DNA from: Lentiprolixibacter aurantiacus
GTDB lineage: Bacteria > Bacteroidota > Bacteroidia > Flavobacteriales > Flavobacteriaceae
Direction of reading: 5' to 3'
DNA length: 64,000 nucleotides
Assembly: GCF_026241225.1 (NCBI RefSeq)
Contig: NZ_JAPFQP010000003.1
Coordinates: 1 to 64,000, forward strand
A model generated the notes under the pieces. That model was given only the letters and a program-made list of their open reading frames with translations. It was not told where the DNA came from and searched no databases. A program made the position numbers and the translations under genes. This document shows, piece by piece, positions 27,666-38,031 of the stretch (the stretch's first letter is position 1; the number at the start of each line of letters is the position of its first letter).

Positions 27666-28816
27666 CAAAATTTATCCATACAACTGCTAATGTGTCTTCT
27701 AAAAACATAGGTAAGGGAACCTATATCTGGCAATATGTGGTAATTTTAGAAGGTGCAGTAATTGGTAAAAATTGTAACATAAACGCGCATGTCTTTATTG
27801 AAAATAATGTAAAAATAGGCGACAGAGTTACCGTTAAATCCGGGGTACAGCTCTGGAACGGAATAACTTTAGAGGATGATGTTTTTATCGGGCCCAATGC
27901 TACTTTCACTAACGACCATGTACCAAAATCAAAACAACCGCCACAGGAATTCGAAAAAACGCTAATAAAGAAAGGAGCTTCCATAGGTGCTAATGCTACA
28001 ATTTTATGTAACCTTACAATTGGAAAAAATGCCATGATTGGAGCCGGGTCTGTTGTAACCAAAAATGTAGGGGATTACGAATTGTGGTACGGGAACCCGG
28101 CAAAACATAAGGGTTATATTACTAAGAACGGAAAAGTTCTGGACCTTAACATGATTGATACTATATCAGGTGAAGCATATACCTGGAAGAAATCGCAACT
28201 AGTTACCAATGATTCTTACAGTAATTCCTTAATGGTGAAAACCACTACTGGTAAAAAAAGGACGAAAACTGTTCATAAGCTTTTACCGACCGAAAAATAC
28301 GGATGTTACTTCAGATTAGTTGAACTGGAGGACGCTGCCTTTATCTTGACTCTCAGAAATAATGAAAAGCTATCCGAAAACATTCATTACACCTCTTCAG
28401 CCTTATCTGACCAGATTGGATGGATGAAAGACTATAAAGAAAGGGAAAAATTGGGCCAGGATTTTTACCTCATTGCCCTTTCCCCGGATCAAAAGGAACG
28501 ATATGGGGTTTCCCGGATATACAACCTGACTGAAGATCAGTTTGAGCTGGGAAGCTGGGTGTTTAGTCCAGACGCCCCTAAGGATAAATCTGTGCTTACC
28601 GATGTTTTCATAAGAACCCTGGCGTTCGAAGAATTAGGGTTTAAAAAGTGTTTTATGTCCGTTCGCAAGAAAAACCTTCCGGTACAACGGTATATCAAGG
28701 CCTTTAATCCAGAGCCGGTGGGAGAAAGTGAAGAGGACTTGTATTTCCTCCTGGATTACCCCAATTTTATAAAAAGGAGGGAATCATTGCTAAAATTATT
28801 CGGACAAAAAGTCTGA
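27662..28816 (+). CDS. Two-domain acyltransferase: left-handed beta-helix (FdtC-like) fused to GNAT
   Basis: The protein has 384 residues. Residues 1 to about 165 are hexapeptide repeats ([60 protein letters not shown]) of an FdtC/WxcM-type sugar N-acetyltransferase. A linker of about 45 residues is followed by a GNAT-type domain (about 215-375; [20 protein letters not shown] and later [31 protein letters not shown]). The N-terminal half probably acetylates the 3-amino group of the dTDP sugar made by the neighbours. The second half could acylate another position or the same one with another donor. Such a fusion is unusual in this pathway. Confidence 0.8.
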   Translation: MTKFIHTTANVSSKNIGKGTYIWQYVVILEGAVIGKNCNINAHVFIENNVKIGDRVTVKSGVQLWNGITLEDDVFIGPNATFTNDHVPKSKQPPQEFEKTLIKKGASIGANATILCNLTIGKNAMIGAGSVVTKNVGDYELWYGNPAKHKGYITKNGKVLDLNMIDTISGEAYTWKKSQLVTNDSYSNSLMVKTTTGKKRTKTVHKLLPTEKYGCYFRLVELEDAAFILTLRNNEKLSENIHYTSSALSDQIGWMKDYKEREKLGQDFYLIALSPDQKERYGVSRIYNLTEDQFELGSWVFSPDAPKDKSVLTDVFIRTLAFEELGFKKCFMSVRKKNLPVQRYIKAFNPEPVGESEEDLYFLLDYPNFIKRRESLLKLFGQKV

Positions 28817-28889
28817 GTAGTAAAAAACCTACACTTTAAACCAATAATAGGTACTTAGGCGAAATAACAAGCGAAATCGATTAATTGCC

Positions 28890-28909
28890 TTTACTTTTGG
28901 TAAAGTAAA
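28890..28909. promoter_or_regulatory. Hairpin with embedded TACTTTTG box upstream of the aminotransferase gene
   Basis: TTTACTTT (28890-28897) pairs perfectly with AAAGTAAA (28902-28909) around TGGT. The left arm overlaps TACTTTTG (28892-28899), an exact match to the Bacteroidota -7 consensus TAnnTTTG. No TTG lies at the proper distance upstream, so it may be an internal promoter, a processing hairpin or chance. Confidence 0.3.
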
Positions 28910-28951
28910 ATAAACACAACCTTTGTGAGAGACATTACAAAACAAAAGGAA

Positions 28952-30055
28952 ATGATCAAGTTCCTTGATCTGCAAAAAATTAACAACCAGTACAGGGATG
29001 AACTGGTACAGGCCGCTACCCGGGTTATTGACTCAGGCTGGTTTCTGTTGGGCGAAGAACTAACCCAATTTGAAGAGGATTATGCTAAATACTGTGGCAC
29101 CAAATACGCCCTGGGTGTAGCCAACGGCCTGGATGCCCTCCGATTGATTTTTAAGGCCTATATAGAAATGGGATTAATGTCCAGGGGAGATGAAGTAATT
29201 GTGCCTGCCAACACCTATATAGCCTCCATCCTAGCCGTTACCGACAATGGCCTCCTTCCTGTTCTGGTGGAACCCCGATTGGATTCTTATAATCTGGATG
29301 CTTCACTCATAGAAGTTGCCATAACCTCAAAAACCAGGGCGGTATTGACGGTGCACCTCTACGGGCAGAATTCCATTGATGACCAGATGCTGGAGATATG
29401 CCAAAAGCATAATCTGTTTTTGGTTGAAGACAACGCTCAGGCCCAGGGAGGTGTCTGGAAAGGAAAGCTAACCGGGGGAATTGGGGATGCAGCCGGACAC
29501 AGTTTTTATCCTGGAAAGAACCTGGGAGCCCTGGGAGATGCCGGCGCAGTAACCACTAACGATAAGGAACTTTATCAAACTGTTAAGGCATTGCGCAATT
29601 ACGGCTCGCACAAGAAATATGAAAACATCTACCAGGGGCTAAACTCGCGCCTGGATGAAATTCAGGCCGCCTTCCTCAATGTTAAGCTGAAATATCTACC
29701 CAAAGAAATTGAGAAGCGAAGGGAAATTGCCGAGCAGTACCTGAAGGGTATTACTAACCCTTTAGTCGTTTTGCCACTGGTACCGGATCCCCAGCAACAT
29801 GTCTGGCATTTATTTGTCATCCGAAATAACAACAGGCTTAAATTGCAACAGATTCTTCTTGAAAGTGGTGTACAAACCCTTATCCACTACCCTATTCCAC
29901 CACACAAGCAAGGCGCTTATTCTAATTTTAACGAAAATCATTACCCGATCACAGAGCAGATCCATCGAGAGGTCTTAAGTCTGCCTATGAGCCCTGTACT
30001 GACAGATAAGGAAGTACAGGAAGTGATTCAATTGATCAATAAATTTAAAGGATAA
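28952..30055 (+). CDS. DegT/DnrJ/EryC1/StrS aminotransferase (FdtB/QdtB-like)
   Basis: I prefer the ATG at 28952 ([14 protein letters not shown]), giving 367 residues. A GTG at 28925 would add nine unremarkable residues. PLP-enzyme motifs are [27 protein letters not shown] and the lysine region [18 protein letters not shown]. The phrase [12 protein letters not shown] is typical of 3-aminotransferases of the FdtB/QdtB/DesV type. It would aminate the 3-keto sugar from the ketoisomerases, and the product would be acetylated by the preceding acyltransferase. A 108-bp gap with a hairpin separates it from the upstream genes. Confidence 0.9.
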   Translation: MIKFLDLQKINNQYRDELVQAATRVIDSGWFLLGEELTQFEEDYAKYCGTKYALGVANGLDALRLIFKAYIEMGLMSRGDEVIVPANTYIASILAVTDNGLLPVLVEPRLDSYNLDASLIEVAITSKTRAVLTVHLYGQNSIDDQMLEICQKHNLFLVEDNAQAQGGVWKGKLTGGIGDAAGHSFYPGKNLGALGDAGAVTTNDKELYQTVKALRNYGSHKKYENIYQGLNSRLDEIQAAFLNVKLKYLPKEIEKRREIAEQYLKGITNPLVVLPLVPDPQQHVWHLFVIRNNNRLKLQQILLESGVQTLIHYPIPPHKQGAYSNFNENHYPITEQIHREVLSLPMSPVLTDKEVQEVIQLINKFKG

Positions 30056-30078
30056 ATACCGATCTGGTAACTGAAAGG

Positions 30079-31578
30079 ATGTCAGGAGACCGAAGTTCTT
30101 ACCGTCAGATATTCAAGGCCACCTCTATTTTTGGAGGGGTACAGGTATTCAATATAATTATTTCTATCCTCAGAGGTAAAATTGTGGCAGTACTACTAGG
30201 TCCTTCAGGCATGGGAATCGCAGGCTTACTGACCTCTTCTACAGGTTTTGTACAGTTACTTACTAGCTTTGGGCTGCGTACCAGTGCTGTAAAAAATATC
30301 GCAGAGGCCAATGAGCAAGGTAATCCTGAAAAGGTCGCACAAACCGCATCAGTGTTCAGAAAACTGGTTTGGATAACAGGGCTTTTAGGTACATTGGCAA
30401 CATTACTGTTTGCTCCATATCTAAGTGAGCTTGCATTTGGAGACCACTCGCAAACCAATTCTTTTCGGTGGTTATCAGTTACACTCTTATTCACGCAACT
30501 AACCAACGGGCAATTCGTTATGTTGCAGGGAATGCGTAAATTACAAATGCTGGCCAAGGCTAATATGATAGGGTCTTTTATTGGCTTGCTAATATCTGCT
30601 CCCCTGTATTATTTCTATGGAATTGAAGGCATTGTCCCTGCCCTGATTATTGGCTCGATCTCGGCAATGGCTATAGCCTATTTCTTTGGAAAGAAAGTGA
30701 CCCTTAAAACCACACCAGTGCCTAAGGAGGAAGCAATAGCCTTAAGTAAGGATATGCTGCGTATGGGTTTCATGATCAGCCTTAGTGCCTTGATTACTAC
30801 AGCGGTAGCCTATCTTGTCCGGATCTACATAAGTAATACCGGGAGTATCGATGACGTTGGATTGTATAATGCAGGATTCGGAATATTGAACACCTACGTA
30901 GGCCTAATTTTTGCTGCTATGGGTACTGATTATTACCCCAGGCTTGCTGGCGTTTCTAACGACAATTCTAAGGCTACCAGACTCATAAATCAACAAGCGG
31001 AAATAGGAATTCTTATCCTTGCACCTATTTTATCTGTATTCTTCATTTTTGTCAATTGGATCATTATCCTGCTTTTTTCATCGGAATTCCTGGCAATCGA
31101 TAAAATGATTCATTGGGCCGCTTTGGGTATGTATTTTAAAGTAGCTGGATGGGCCATTGCCTTTATCTTACTGGCGAAAGGTAAATCACGGCTATTTTTT
31201 TGGAACGAATTGATCAGCAATGCCTATTCTTTAGGACTTAACCTCCTGGGGTATTACTTGATGGGCCTTGAAGGATTGGGTATTTCCTTTTTGTTAACAT
31301 ATGCGCTCTACCTGATACAAGTTTATTCACTTGCAAGGTTCAAATTTCAGTTCCATTTCCTTAAAAGTTTCTATAGAATTTTTGTAATTCAAACTATTAT
31401 AGGCGTTGCTTGTTTCTTTATGATTAGGCATCTTAGTCAGCCTTTAGTTTATGTGACTGCTATACCTGTGATATTGACCTCATTCTGGATGTCCTATAGT
31501 GAATTGGATAAACGAATAGGTCTTAAGGATATTATTAAAAATTTCCGAAAAAAAGCTAAGAAAAATAATGGTGAATAA
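30079..31578 (+). CDS. Wzx-type polysaccharide flippase (O-antigen translocase)
   Basis: The protein has 499 residues with twelve or more predicted membrane helices spread along the chain. The N-terminus (IFKATSIFGGVQVFNIIISI, then LRGKIVAVLLGPSGMGIAGL) is characteristic of the WzxE-like O-antigen translocase group of the MATE/MOP superfamily. It would flip the undecaprenyl-diphosphate-linked repeat unit across the inner membrane. It opens the glycosyltransferase part of the locus, 23 bp after the aminotransferase gene, and overlaps the first GT2 gene by 11 bp. Confidence 0.92.
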   Translation: MSGDRSSYRQIFKATSIFGGVQVFNIIISILRGKIVAVLLGPSGMGIAGLLTSSTGFVQLLTSFGLRTSAVKNIAEANEQGNPEKVAQTASVFRKLVWITGLLGTLATLLFAPYLSELAFGDHSQTNSFRWLSVTLLFTQLTNGQFVMLQGMRKLQMLAKANMIGSFIGLLISAPLYYFYGIEGIVPALIIGSISAMAIAYFFGKKVTLKTTPVPKEEAIALSKDMLRMGFMISLSALITTAVAYLVRIYISNTGSIDDVGLYNAGFGILNTYVGLIFAAMGTDYYPRLAGVSNDNSKATRLINQQAEIGILILAPILSVFFIFVNWIIILLFSSEFLAIDKMIHWAALGMYFKVAGWAIAFILLAKGKSRLFFWNELISNAYSLGLNLLGYYLMGLEGLGISFLLTYALYLIQVYSLARFKFQFHFLKSFYRIFVIQTIIGVACFFMIRHLSQPLVYVTAIPVILTSFWMSYSELDKRIGLKDIIKNFRKKAKKNNGE

Positions 31579-32557
31579 AAACTTAGGACATAACAATTCA
31601 GACTATCCGCTAGTATCGGTAAATGTGGTTACCTATAATTCTTCTGCCACTATCGTGGAAACTCTGGAAAGCATTAAAGCCCAGTCCTATCCTCGTATTG
31701 AACTTATTGTAAGTGATGATTGCTCCGAAGACAACACTCTGGCAATTTGCCAGAAATGGATTGATTTAAACAAATCTAACTTTGAAAATGCTGTTATAAT
31801 AACGAGTCCTTTTAATACAGGAATCTCCAAGAATTGTAACCGGGCCTTAAATACAGCTAATGGTGATTGGATTAAGCCCATTGCAGGTGATGATACTTTG
31901 AAATCCTCTTCCATAAAAAAATATATCGAATTTATAAATAAACATCCGGAAGCAGCTCTTATTTATTCAAACATGGATCATTATATTAATGAATTTAGGT
32001 CGGAAAATAAGATGCCTTCCAGACCGAATCAAAAAGAGAATGCATTGTATTTTTCTAAACTTCCAATCAAATATCAGATCGAGGTTCTAGCCCGAATTGT
32101 TATTATAGGCGCCCCTTCCATTTTTTTTAATCGTCAAAAAGTTTGTAATGCCGGTGGGTTTAATGAAATTAGTAGATATATGGAAGATCTGCCCTCCTAT
32201 TACACATGGCTTGAACATGGTCTTAAATTTTATTACTTAAATGAGTCTACCGTTAATTACAGGCTACATCAGAACTCAATCTCTAATAAAAAAGATTCTG
32301 AACAAATGAGTTTCTCAAATCAACCATTAAGAGTTGAAAGTGTAATTCGTCAATTGTGCTATCCACATTATTCGAAAATTGAAAAGTTATTCTACAATAT
32401 AGAAATGGCTTTTTTCCATTTTTATATAAAGAAAACTCCTAAATCCTATTTTGGTTTAGGTTTGAGAAAACTTTGGTACACCTTGACTGTTAAATCGGTC
32501 TCCATCAGACGAAAATCAATAAAAAGATATTATATGAAATATATGAAGGAAAATTGA
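31568..32557 (+). CDS. GT2 family glycosyltransferase
   Basis: The protein has 329 residues. The GT-A fold signature is present: VSVNVVTYNSSATIVETLES, SDDCSEDNT and a GDDT motif for metal and nucleotide-sugar binding. It is a cytoplasmic, inverting transferase adding one sugar to the lipid-linked repeat unit. Donor and acceptor cannot be read from the sequence. It overlaps the flippase gene by 11 bp. From here to about 38 kb the DNA is visibly more AT-rich than the sugar-nucleotide genes before it, as is common for exchangeable glycosyltransferase genes. Confidence 0.88.
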   Translation: MVNKNLGHNNSDYPLVSVNVVTYNSSATIVETLESIKAQSYPRIELIVSDDCSEDNTLAICQKWIDLNKSNFENAVIITSPFNTGISKNCNRALNTANGDWIKPIAGDDTLKSSSIKKYIEFINKHPEAALIYSNMDHYINEFRSENKMPSRPNQKENALYFSKLPIKYQIEVLARIVIIGAPSIFFNRQKVCNAGGFNEISRYMEDLPSYYTWLEHGLKFYYLNESTVNYRLHQNSISNKKDSEQMSFSNQPLRVESVIRQLCYPHYSKIEKLFYNIEMAFFHFYIKKTPKSYFGLGLRKLWYTLTVKSVSIRRKSIKRYYMKYMKEN

Positions 32558-32592
32558 ATTCATTATTTGCATTAATTGTCTATTAAGTAAGT

Positions 32593-33528
32593 ATGAACAA
32601 TCCATTATTGAGCATAATTATACCTGTTTATAATTCAGAAGATTTTATACAGGAATGTATTTCTAGTATACAGAATCAAAATTTCGAAGATTTCGAAATC
32701 ATTGCCGTGAACGATGGCTCTGTGGATGGCTCAGAAGAAATACTTGAAAATATGTCTGAAAAAGATTTTAGAATTAGAGTATTCACAATAGAGAATAACG
32801 GACAAGCAAATGCTCGTAATCATGGGATTAGACAGGCTCTTGGAGAGTATATAACATTTATTGATTCAGATGATTTATTGGATTTAGGTACTCTTTCATA
32901 TAATATGAACATAATTATAACGGATCCATCAATTGATTTTTTGCAATACCCCAGAAAGATAGAATCCGCAGATGGCAGCTTCATTCATGTTACACCGCAA
33001 AAAGAAGTAATCGTTAAGAATGATGATTTCTTTGTTGAATGGATAGAGAGGAAATTAATTTCATGGCTGGTTTGTGATAAAATATTCAAAAGAGAATCAA
33101 TAAAGAACGTGAATTTCGAATTTGGAATGGTCTATGAAGACAATTACTTCATATCAGAAATTTTAAATATTGTAAACAAGGCTTATATATCTAGCAAAGG
33201 CTGTTATATTTACAAATTCAATAATAATTCTACAACTAGAACTGAACACAGTTTAAAAAAAGATCTCGATACACAAAAAGTTAATTTAAACATATTAAAA
33301 AAAGCCATTTTAAGAGATGAACCCTTATCATTGAGGTTAAATATATTTTGTAGAACTCTGAATGTCTATCTTTCTTTAATTAAATCCTTTAACCAAAAAA
33401 ATTTATGTATTGATCCTATTTTAACTTCAGAAATTCATAATTACAGCCATTTGTTTATACTAAAAAGTAATTTAAATTGGAAATGTAAACTTAGAATCAC
33501 ATATTTCAAGTTATTCAGGAAATTTTAA
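32593..33528 (+). CDS. GT2 family glycosyltransferase
   Basis: The protein has 311 residues and begins LLSIIIPVYNSEDFIQECIS. It carries VNDGSVDGS and FIDSDDLLD, the canonical nucleotide-sugar and metal (DxD) motifs, plus NNGQANARNHGI. The C-terminal third is rich in Lys, Asn and Ile and lacks recognisable motifs. Transfer of one sugar in the repeat unit is the expected role, with unknown specificity. Its stop overlaps the start of the next gene (TAATG), showing coupling. Confidence 0.9.
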   Translation: MNNPLLSIIIPVYNSEDFIQECISSIQNQNFEDFEIIAVNDGSVDGSEEILENMSEKDFRIRVFTIENNGQANARNHGIRQALGEYITFIDSDDLLDLGTLSYNMNIIITDPSIDFLQYPRKIESADGSFIHVTPQKEVIVKNDDFFVEWIERKLISWLVCDKIFKRESIKNVNFEFGMVYEDNYFISEILNIVNKAYISSKGCYIYKFNNNSTTRTEHSLKKDLDTQKVNLNILKKAILRDEPLSLRLNIFCRTLNVYLSLIKSFNQKNLCIDPILTSEIHNYSHLFILKSNLNWKCKLRITYFKLFRKF

Positions 33529-34676
33529 TGTCATCTCAAAAACAAATATTAATAATAATTGAATCCCTTTTTTGTGGAGGAGCTGAAAAAAGCTTGGTCT
33601 CGTTGTTAAACGACATAAAACGCGATAATTTCAACATCAATATTAAAATAATTAAACAAGGAGGAGAATTCGAAGGGTTTTTACCTAAAGACATATCTCT
33701 GGAGATTATTCCTAGAAATCTTAATAGTTTAAGGTATATACAAGCAAAAATTAAATTTTTTTTGAAGCGTTTCAAGTCTTCTAATATACATCCAGCACAA
33801 AAGTTCTGGAACTCATACGGTTCAACGTTTCCGCCACTGAAAAAGCAATACGACCTTGCGATTGCATATAATCAAGGATTTTCAACCTACTATGTAGCCG
33901 AAAAGGTCAACGCTACATGTAAAATTGCCTGGATAAACACAGATTATGTCAATGCTGGATATAAATTCAAATATGATAAAAAGCAATACCAAAAATTTAA
34001 TACCGTTGTTTGTGTTTCTCCGAATGTCGCTGATTCCTTTAGATCTTTACTCAAAAAATACGAAATAGGAGTCCCTTTAAGTATTATCCCAGATCTAGTG
34101 AATGAAAAATTAATCAAATCACTAAGTGAAGAATCAGTCGAAGATTACAATCATTCTTCATATAAAATATTAACTATAGCCCGACTTGCCAAAGCAAAAG
34201 GAATAGATATGGCAATTAAAGCAGCTAAATTTTTGAAAAACAAGGGCTTTGATTTTAACTGGACTGTAGTCGGAGATGGTCCTTCCAGAGACCAATTGCA
34301 AAATATGATTAGCAATAATGGTTTACAAGAACATTTCAAGCTTATTGGTTTTCGAGAAAATCCATATCCCTATCTAAAGAAATGTGATTTATATGTACAG
34401 CCATCTTATTTTGAAGGATTAGGCATTTCGGTAATAGAGGCTAAAATGTTAGCGAAACCCATAATAATTACAAACTTCGCTCCTGCTAATTTTCTTTTGG
34501 AGAATAAAAAAAATGGAATAATCTGCGAAATGGATGAGGAGGCTCTTGGCAAATCCATTATTAATCTAATAGAAAATCCATCAATCTCAGCCTTATTCAG
34601 TTCCCAATTATCAGATTGGACTTACTCGGAAAACGTTAGTAGTATTGAAAAAATCCAAAAAATATTTACCTCTTGA
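33528..34676 (+). CDS. GT4 family glycosyltransferase
   Basis: The protein has 382 residues and a GT-B fold. The N-terminus IIIESLFCGGAEKSLVSLL is the typical GG-A-E acceptor-side loop. The C-terminal donor domain has ILTIARLAKAKGIDMAI, VVGDGPSRDQL and the E-x7-E-like block SYFEGLGISVIEAKMLAKP. GT4 enzymes are retaining transferases using nucleotide sugars such as UDP-HexNAc or GDP-mannose. It is coupled to genes on both sides, with 1-bp and 4-bp overlaps. Donor specificity is unknown. Confidence 0.9.
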   Translation: MSSQKQILIIIESLFCGGAEKSLVSLLNDIKRDNFNINIKIIKQGGEFEGFLPKDISLEIIPRNLNSLRYIQAKIKFFLKRFKSSNIHPAQKFWNSYGSTFPPLKKQYDLAIAYNQGFSTYYVAEKVNATCKIAWINTDYVNAGYKFKYDKKQYQKFNTVVCVSPNVADSFRSLLKKYEIGVPLSIIPDLVNEKLIKSLSEESVEDYNHSSYKILTIARLAKAKGIDMAIKAAKFLKNKGFDFNWTVVGDGPSRDQLQNMISNNGLQEHFKLIGFRENPYPYLKKCDLYVQPSYFEGLGISVIEAKMLAKPIIITNFAPANFLLENKKNGIICEMDEEALGKSIINLIENPSISALFSSQLSDWTYSENVSSIEKIQKIFTS

Positions 34677-35782
34677 AAATACTAACAATTACATGCCATA
34701 ATGTGTACAATCATGGAGCCAGCTTGCAGGAACATGCACTTTTGGCCTATTTAAAAGCTCAAGGGCATGAAGTTAGAGCAATCAACTATCGCCCATCCTA
34801 TGAAAGTCATCATTTTAGCTTTACTAAAGTAGCACACCCTTTTTTTGGGAGGAATATCATATTTCGGTTTATCTATCGGGCCTTAAAACTGCCAATAAGG
34901 TTATATAACTTGAAAAGAAAAATATCCTTTGACCGTTTTTCAAAAACATATATCCCGGCTACCCAACAATTGTATAGAAATAATAAGGAACTCACTAAAA
35001 ATGTACCGGAGGCAGATGCTTATATTTGTGGTAGCGACCAAATTTGGAATTCCTTCTTTGAGAATGGCAAAGATCCTGCCTTCTATCTAAATTTTGTGGA
35101 GGATAATAAATTAAAGATATCCTATGCTGCAAGTTTTGCTATAGACAATCTGGAACCTTCCCTAAAACCTTTTGTAAAAACAGGTGTGTCCCGACTTAAT
35201 TATATATCGGTAAGGGAACAATCCGGCCTTGTAATCTTAAAAGATCTTGGTATAACAAATGCTAAACAAGTCCTGGACCCTGTGTTCCTTCTTGATAGAG
35301 AGTATTGGAAAAAATTAGCCCTGAAAAATGAAATCAATAAGGATTATGTTATGGTATATGATTTTGACTCCAATTTCAAAATACGTGAACTTGCACTAGA
35401 ATTAAAACGACGTAATGGCTGGGATATTATAACAGTGAACCAAAAGATACCGTACGCAGATCAAAACCACTTTCGGAAAGGGCCAGATTATTTTTTGTCA
35501 TTGATCTATAATGCCAAATTTGTAATTAGCAATTCTTTTCATGCCGTAGCCTTCTCCCTGATCTTCGAAAAGGATTTTTTGGTTTTTAACAGAACAGATA
35601 AGATAAATACGCGAATGCGCGATTTATTACAATCGTTGGATCTGGAGCATTTATTAGTCGCACATGATTGCAATGTGGCCAATTTGATTGATTTGACAAT
35701 CAATTACAAAAAGGTTAAACCGAAACTCACCAAAAAGATAGCATTGTCCCAGCAGTTCCTTTATCAAGCCCTAAATAATTAA
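34673..35782 (+). CDS. Polysaccharide pyruvyl transferase family protein
   Basis: The protein has 369 residues and a TTG start overlapping the previous stop. Family blocks are visible: NVYNHGASLQEHALLAYLK near the start, EADAYICGSDQIWN, ISYAASFAIDNL, VSVREQ-like ISVREQSGLVIL, and AKFVISNSFHAVAFSLIF near the C-terminus. These enzymes use phosphoenolpyruvate to place a ketal pyruvate on a sugar of the repeat unit, adding negative charge. In gut Bacteroidota this domain is common inside capsule loci. The acceptor sugar is not known. Confidence 0.88.
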   Translation: MKILTITCHNVYNHGASLQEHALLAYLKAQGHEVRAINYRPSYESHHFSFTKVAHPFFGRNIIFRFIYRALKLPIRLYNLKRKISFDRFSKTYIPATQQLYRNNKELTKNVPEADAYICGSDQIWNSFFENGKDPAFYLNFVEDNKLKISYAASFAIDNLEPSLKPFVKTGVSRLNYISVREQSGLVILKDLGITNAKQVLDPVFLLDREYWKKLALKNEINKDYVMVYDFDSNFKIRELALELKRRNGWDIITVNQKIPYADQNHFRKGPDYFLSLIYNAKFVISNSFHAVAFSLIFEKDFLVFNRTDKINTRMRDLLQSLDLEHLLVAHDCNVANLIDLTINYKKVKPKLTKKIALSQQFLYQALNN

Positions 35783-36895
35783 GTGCCAGTAAAATTACTT
35801 TATATAACAAATGGGATTGATGGTCCGGGGGGACTGGAACGTGTACTGTCGATTAAGGCAAGCTATCTTGCAGAACATATGAACTATGAAGTACATATTC
35901 TTACATTGAATGATAAATCAAAAAATACATTTTATAATTTTAGTGATAAGATAATTCGACATACGCTCCATATAGGGCTATCTGGGATCAGATATTATAT
36001 AGGTTACATCAAGGGAATCATAAGAACGGTAAAATCGATCAATCCTGATGTTATTTCAGTCTGTGATGATGGATTAAAAGGTTTCTATATTAGGCACTTT
36101 ATCAACAAGAAAATCCCCGTCGTGCTAGAAAAGCATGCTTCATTGAATCTTCATAAAGGAAAAAATTGGAATAGCTGGCATGGTAAATTGAGGTATCTTT
36201 TGTTAAAGAGTTTAATGAATTTGGGAGCTCGTTCTTATAATGCTTTCGTCGTGCTAACCAAGAACAATATGACCGAATGGCCGGGGTTAAAAAATGTAAG
36301 AATAATTCCTAATCCACTGCCCTTTTATCCTGAAGAATGCTCAAAGCTCGAAAAAAAAGTTGTCATTACTGTGGGAAATCACGGATATGAAAAGGGTTTT
36401 GATCGTCTATTAAAATCTTGGGAGATAGTTGTAAGAAGCTATCCTGATTGGCATTTACACATATTCGGAAAGATAGATTCTGGGAAAAAGAATATTAAAA
36501 TAGCGGAAAAACTACAAATATCTAGTTATGTTTCTTTTCATAATCCTGAAAAGAATATTATGTCCAAATATAAAGCTTCATCCATTTACGCTTTACCTTC
36601 AAGATCAGAAGGATTTGGGATGGTAATAATAGAAGCAATGTCTTTTGGCGTCCCATGCATCGCATTCGATTGTCCTGGTGGACCTAGAGATATAATTGAT
36701 AACGGTAAGAACGGGATTTTGGTCAATAATAATAATATTGAAGAATTTGCAGAAGCAATAACGACGCTTATAAGGTATGAGAACAAGAGAAAAATTCTCG
36801 GAGAGAAAGCAAGAGAAGATGTGAGAAGATATTTACCTGCTGAGATATGTAAGATTTGGGATCAACTATTTATTAACCTGATATACAATAGTTGA
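35783..36895 (+). CDS. GT4 family glycosyltransferase
   Basis: The protein has 370 residues and a GTG start directly after the previous stop codon. The N-terminus LLYITNGIDGPGGLERVLSI and the C-terminal PSRSEGFGMVIIEAMSFGVP define a GT-B, GT4 transferase. CIAFDCPGGPRDII is shared almost word for word with the next gene (VVSFDCPNGPRNIL). The two are tandem paralogues that probably add related sugars or linkages. Donor unknown. Confidence 0.9.
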   Translation: MPVKLLYITNGIDGPGGLERVLSIKASYLAEHMNYEVHILTLNDKSKNTFYNFSDKIIRHTLHIGLSGIRYYIGYIKGIIRTVKSINPDVISVCDDGLKGFYIRHFINKKIPVVLEKHASLNLHKGKNWNSWHGKLRYLLLKSLMNLGARSYNAFVVLTKNNMTEWPGLKNVRIIPNPLPFYPEECSKLEKKVVITVGNHGYEKGFDRLLKSWEIVVRSYPDWHLHIFGKIDSGKKNIKIAEKLQISSYVSFHNPEKNIMSKYKASSIYALPSRSEGFGMVIIEAMSFGVPCIAFDCPGGPRDIIDNGKNGILVNNNNIEEFAEAITTLIRYENKRKILGEKAREDVRRYLPAEICKIWDQLFINLIYNS

Positions 36896-38031
36896 TGGAT
36901 ATTCTGTTTATTACTGATCAGGTTTATCTGCATGGGGGCATTGAGAGGGTGCTTTCTGTCAAAGCTAACTATCTGGCCAAAAAAAAAGTATATCGTATCC
37001 ATATAATAACTTCAGAACAAAAAAATCACGCACCTTGTTATGATTTTCATAAAAATATTCAATTTAGTGACTTAGGAATCAACTATATCAGAAACAAGTC
37101 ATATTTCCATCCTTTAAATCTAATAAAACTTCCCAAGCATATAATTTGCCTGAGAAAACAAATAAATCGAATAAATCCTGACGTTATTGTGGTTTGTAGC
37201 CATAGTACGGATACGTTTTTTATCCCTTTATTATTCCCAAATATTCCAACTGTAAAAGAATTTCACTTTTCAAAGCATGCACAAAATGAAAAAAAAGAAA
37301 GGACGAAAGGATTATTAAGAAAATTAGTACAGAAATACAGCAATTACATTGAAAGCAAATATGATAAACTAGTTTTACTGAATAAGGATGAAGCTCTGTA
37401 TTACAAAACTAAGAATACTGTAATAATACCAAATCCTGTGACTTTTTTTCCATCAACTGTTCCTTACAGAAGGAAAAAAATAGCACTTGCAGCTGGTAGA
37501 ATTGCATGGGTAAAAGGTTTTGAATTTATGATAGAGGCATGGCATAAGGTCCATTCTGAAGTAGAAGACTGGCAACTGCATATTTATGGTGAAGGTGACC
37601 CTTATTATACCAACTCTTTAAAAGAAAAAGTAAAAGCTTTAGGGTTAGAGAACAAAATATATTTTTTGGGTAATTCTGATCATATTCAAAAAATAATGAT
37701 GTCGGCAGGCTTATTTCTAATGACCTCTCATAATGAATGTTTTCCCCTAGTTTTGCTCGAAGCTCAAGCATGTGGATTACCTGTTGTTTCATTTGATTGC
37801 CCCAATGGACCTAGAAATATTCTGGATGGTGAATCCGGTATTTTAGTTCCTATGGGCAATATTAATTTGTTTGCTGATTCAGTCTTGAAATTTATACAAA
37901 ATCCTGATTTTTCAAAATTACTAATAGATAAGGCTCAAGATAACGTTAAAAAATACAGTCTAACCGAAGTTATGCCTTTATGGGAAGAATTGTTCGCTAA
38001 TTTGACGAATAAAAGTTTATTATCCGCTTAA
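36895..38031 (+). CDS. GT4 family glycosyltransferase, paralogue of the preceding gene
   Basis: I use the ATG at 36895, which forms a TGATG junction with the previous stop. A TTG one codon earlier is also possible. About 378 residues. The N-terminal block LFITDQVYLHGGIERVLSVK and the C-terminal TSHNECFPLVLLEAQACGLP are GT4 signatures. The strong likeness to the gene at 35783, in start motif, FDCPNGPRNIL block and overall layout, indicates tandem duplication followed by divergence. It ends the tight run of coupled genes; a 170-bp AT-rich gap follows with no recognisable gene. Confidence 0.9.
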   Translation: MDILFITDQVYLHGGIERVLSVKANYLAKKKVYRIHIITSEQKNHAPCYDFHKNIQFSDLGINYIRNKSYFHPLNLIKLPKHIICLRKQINRINPDVIVVCSHSTDTFFIPLLFPNIPTVKEFHFSKHAQNEKKERTKGLLRKLVQKYSNYIESKYDKLVLLNKDEALYYKTKNTVIIPNPVTFFPSTVPYRRKKIALAAGRIAWVKGFEFMIEAWHKVHSEVEDWQLHIYGEGDPYYTNSLKEKVKALGLENKIYFLGNSDHIQKIMMSAGLFLMTSHNECFPLVLLEAQACGLPVVSFDCPNGPRNILDGESGILVPMGNINLFADSVLKFIQNPDFSKLLIDKAQDNVKKYSLTEVMPLWEELFANLTNKSLLSA

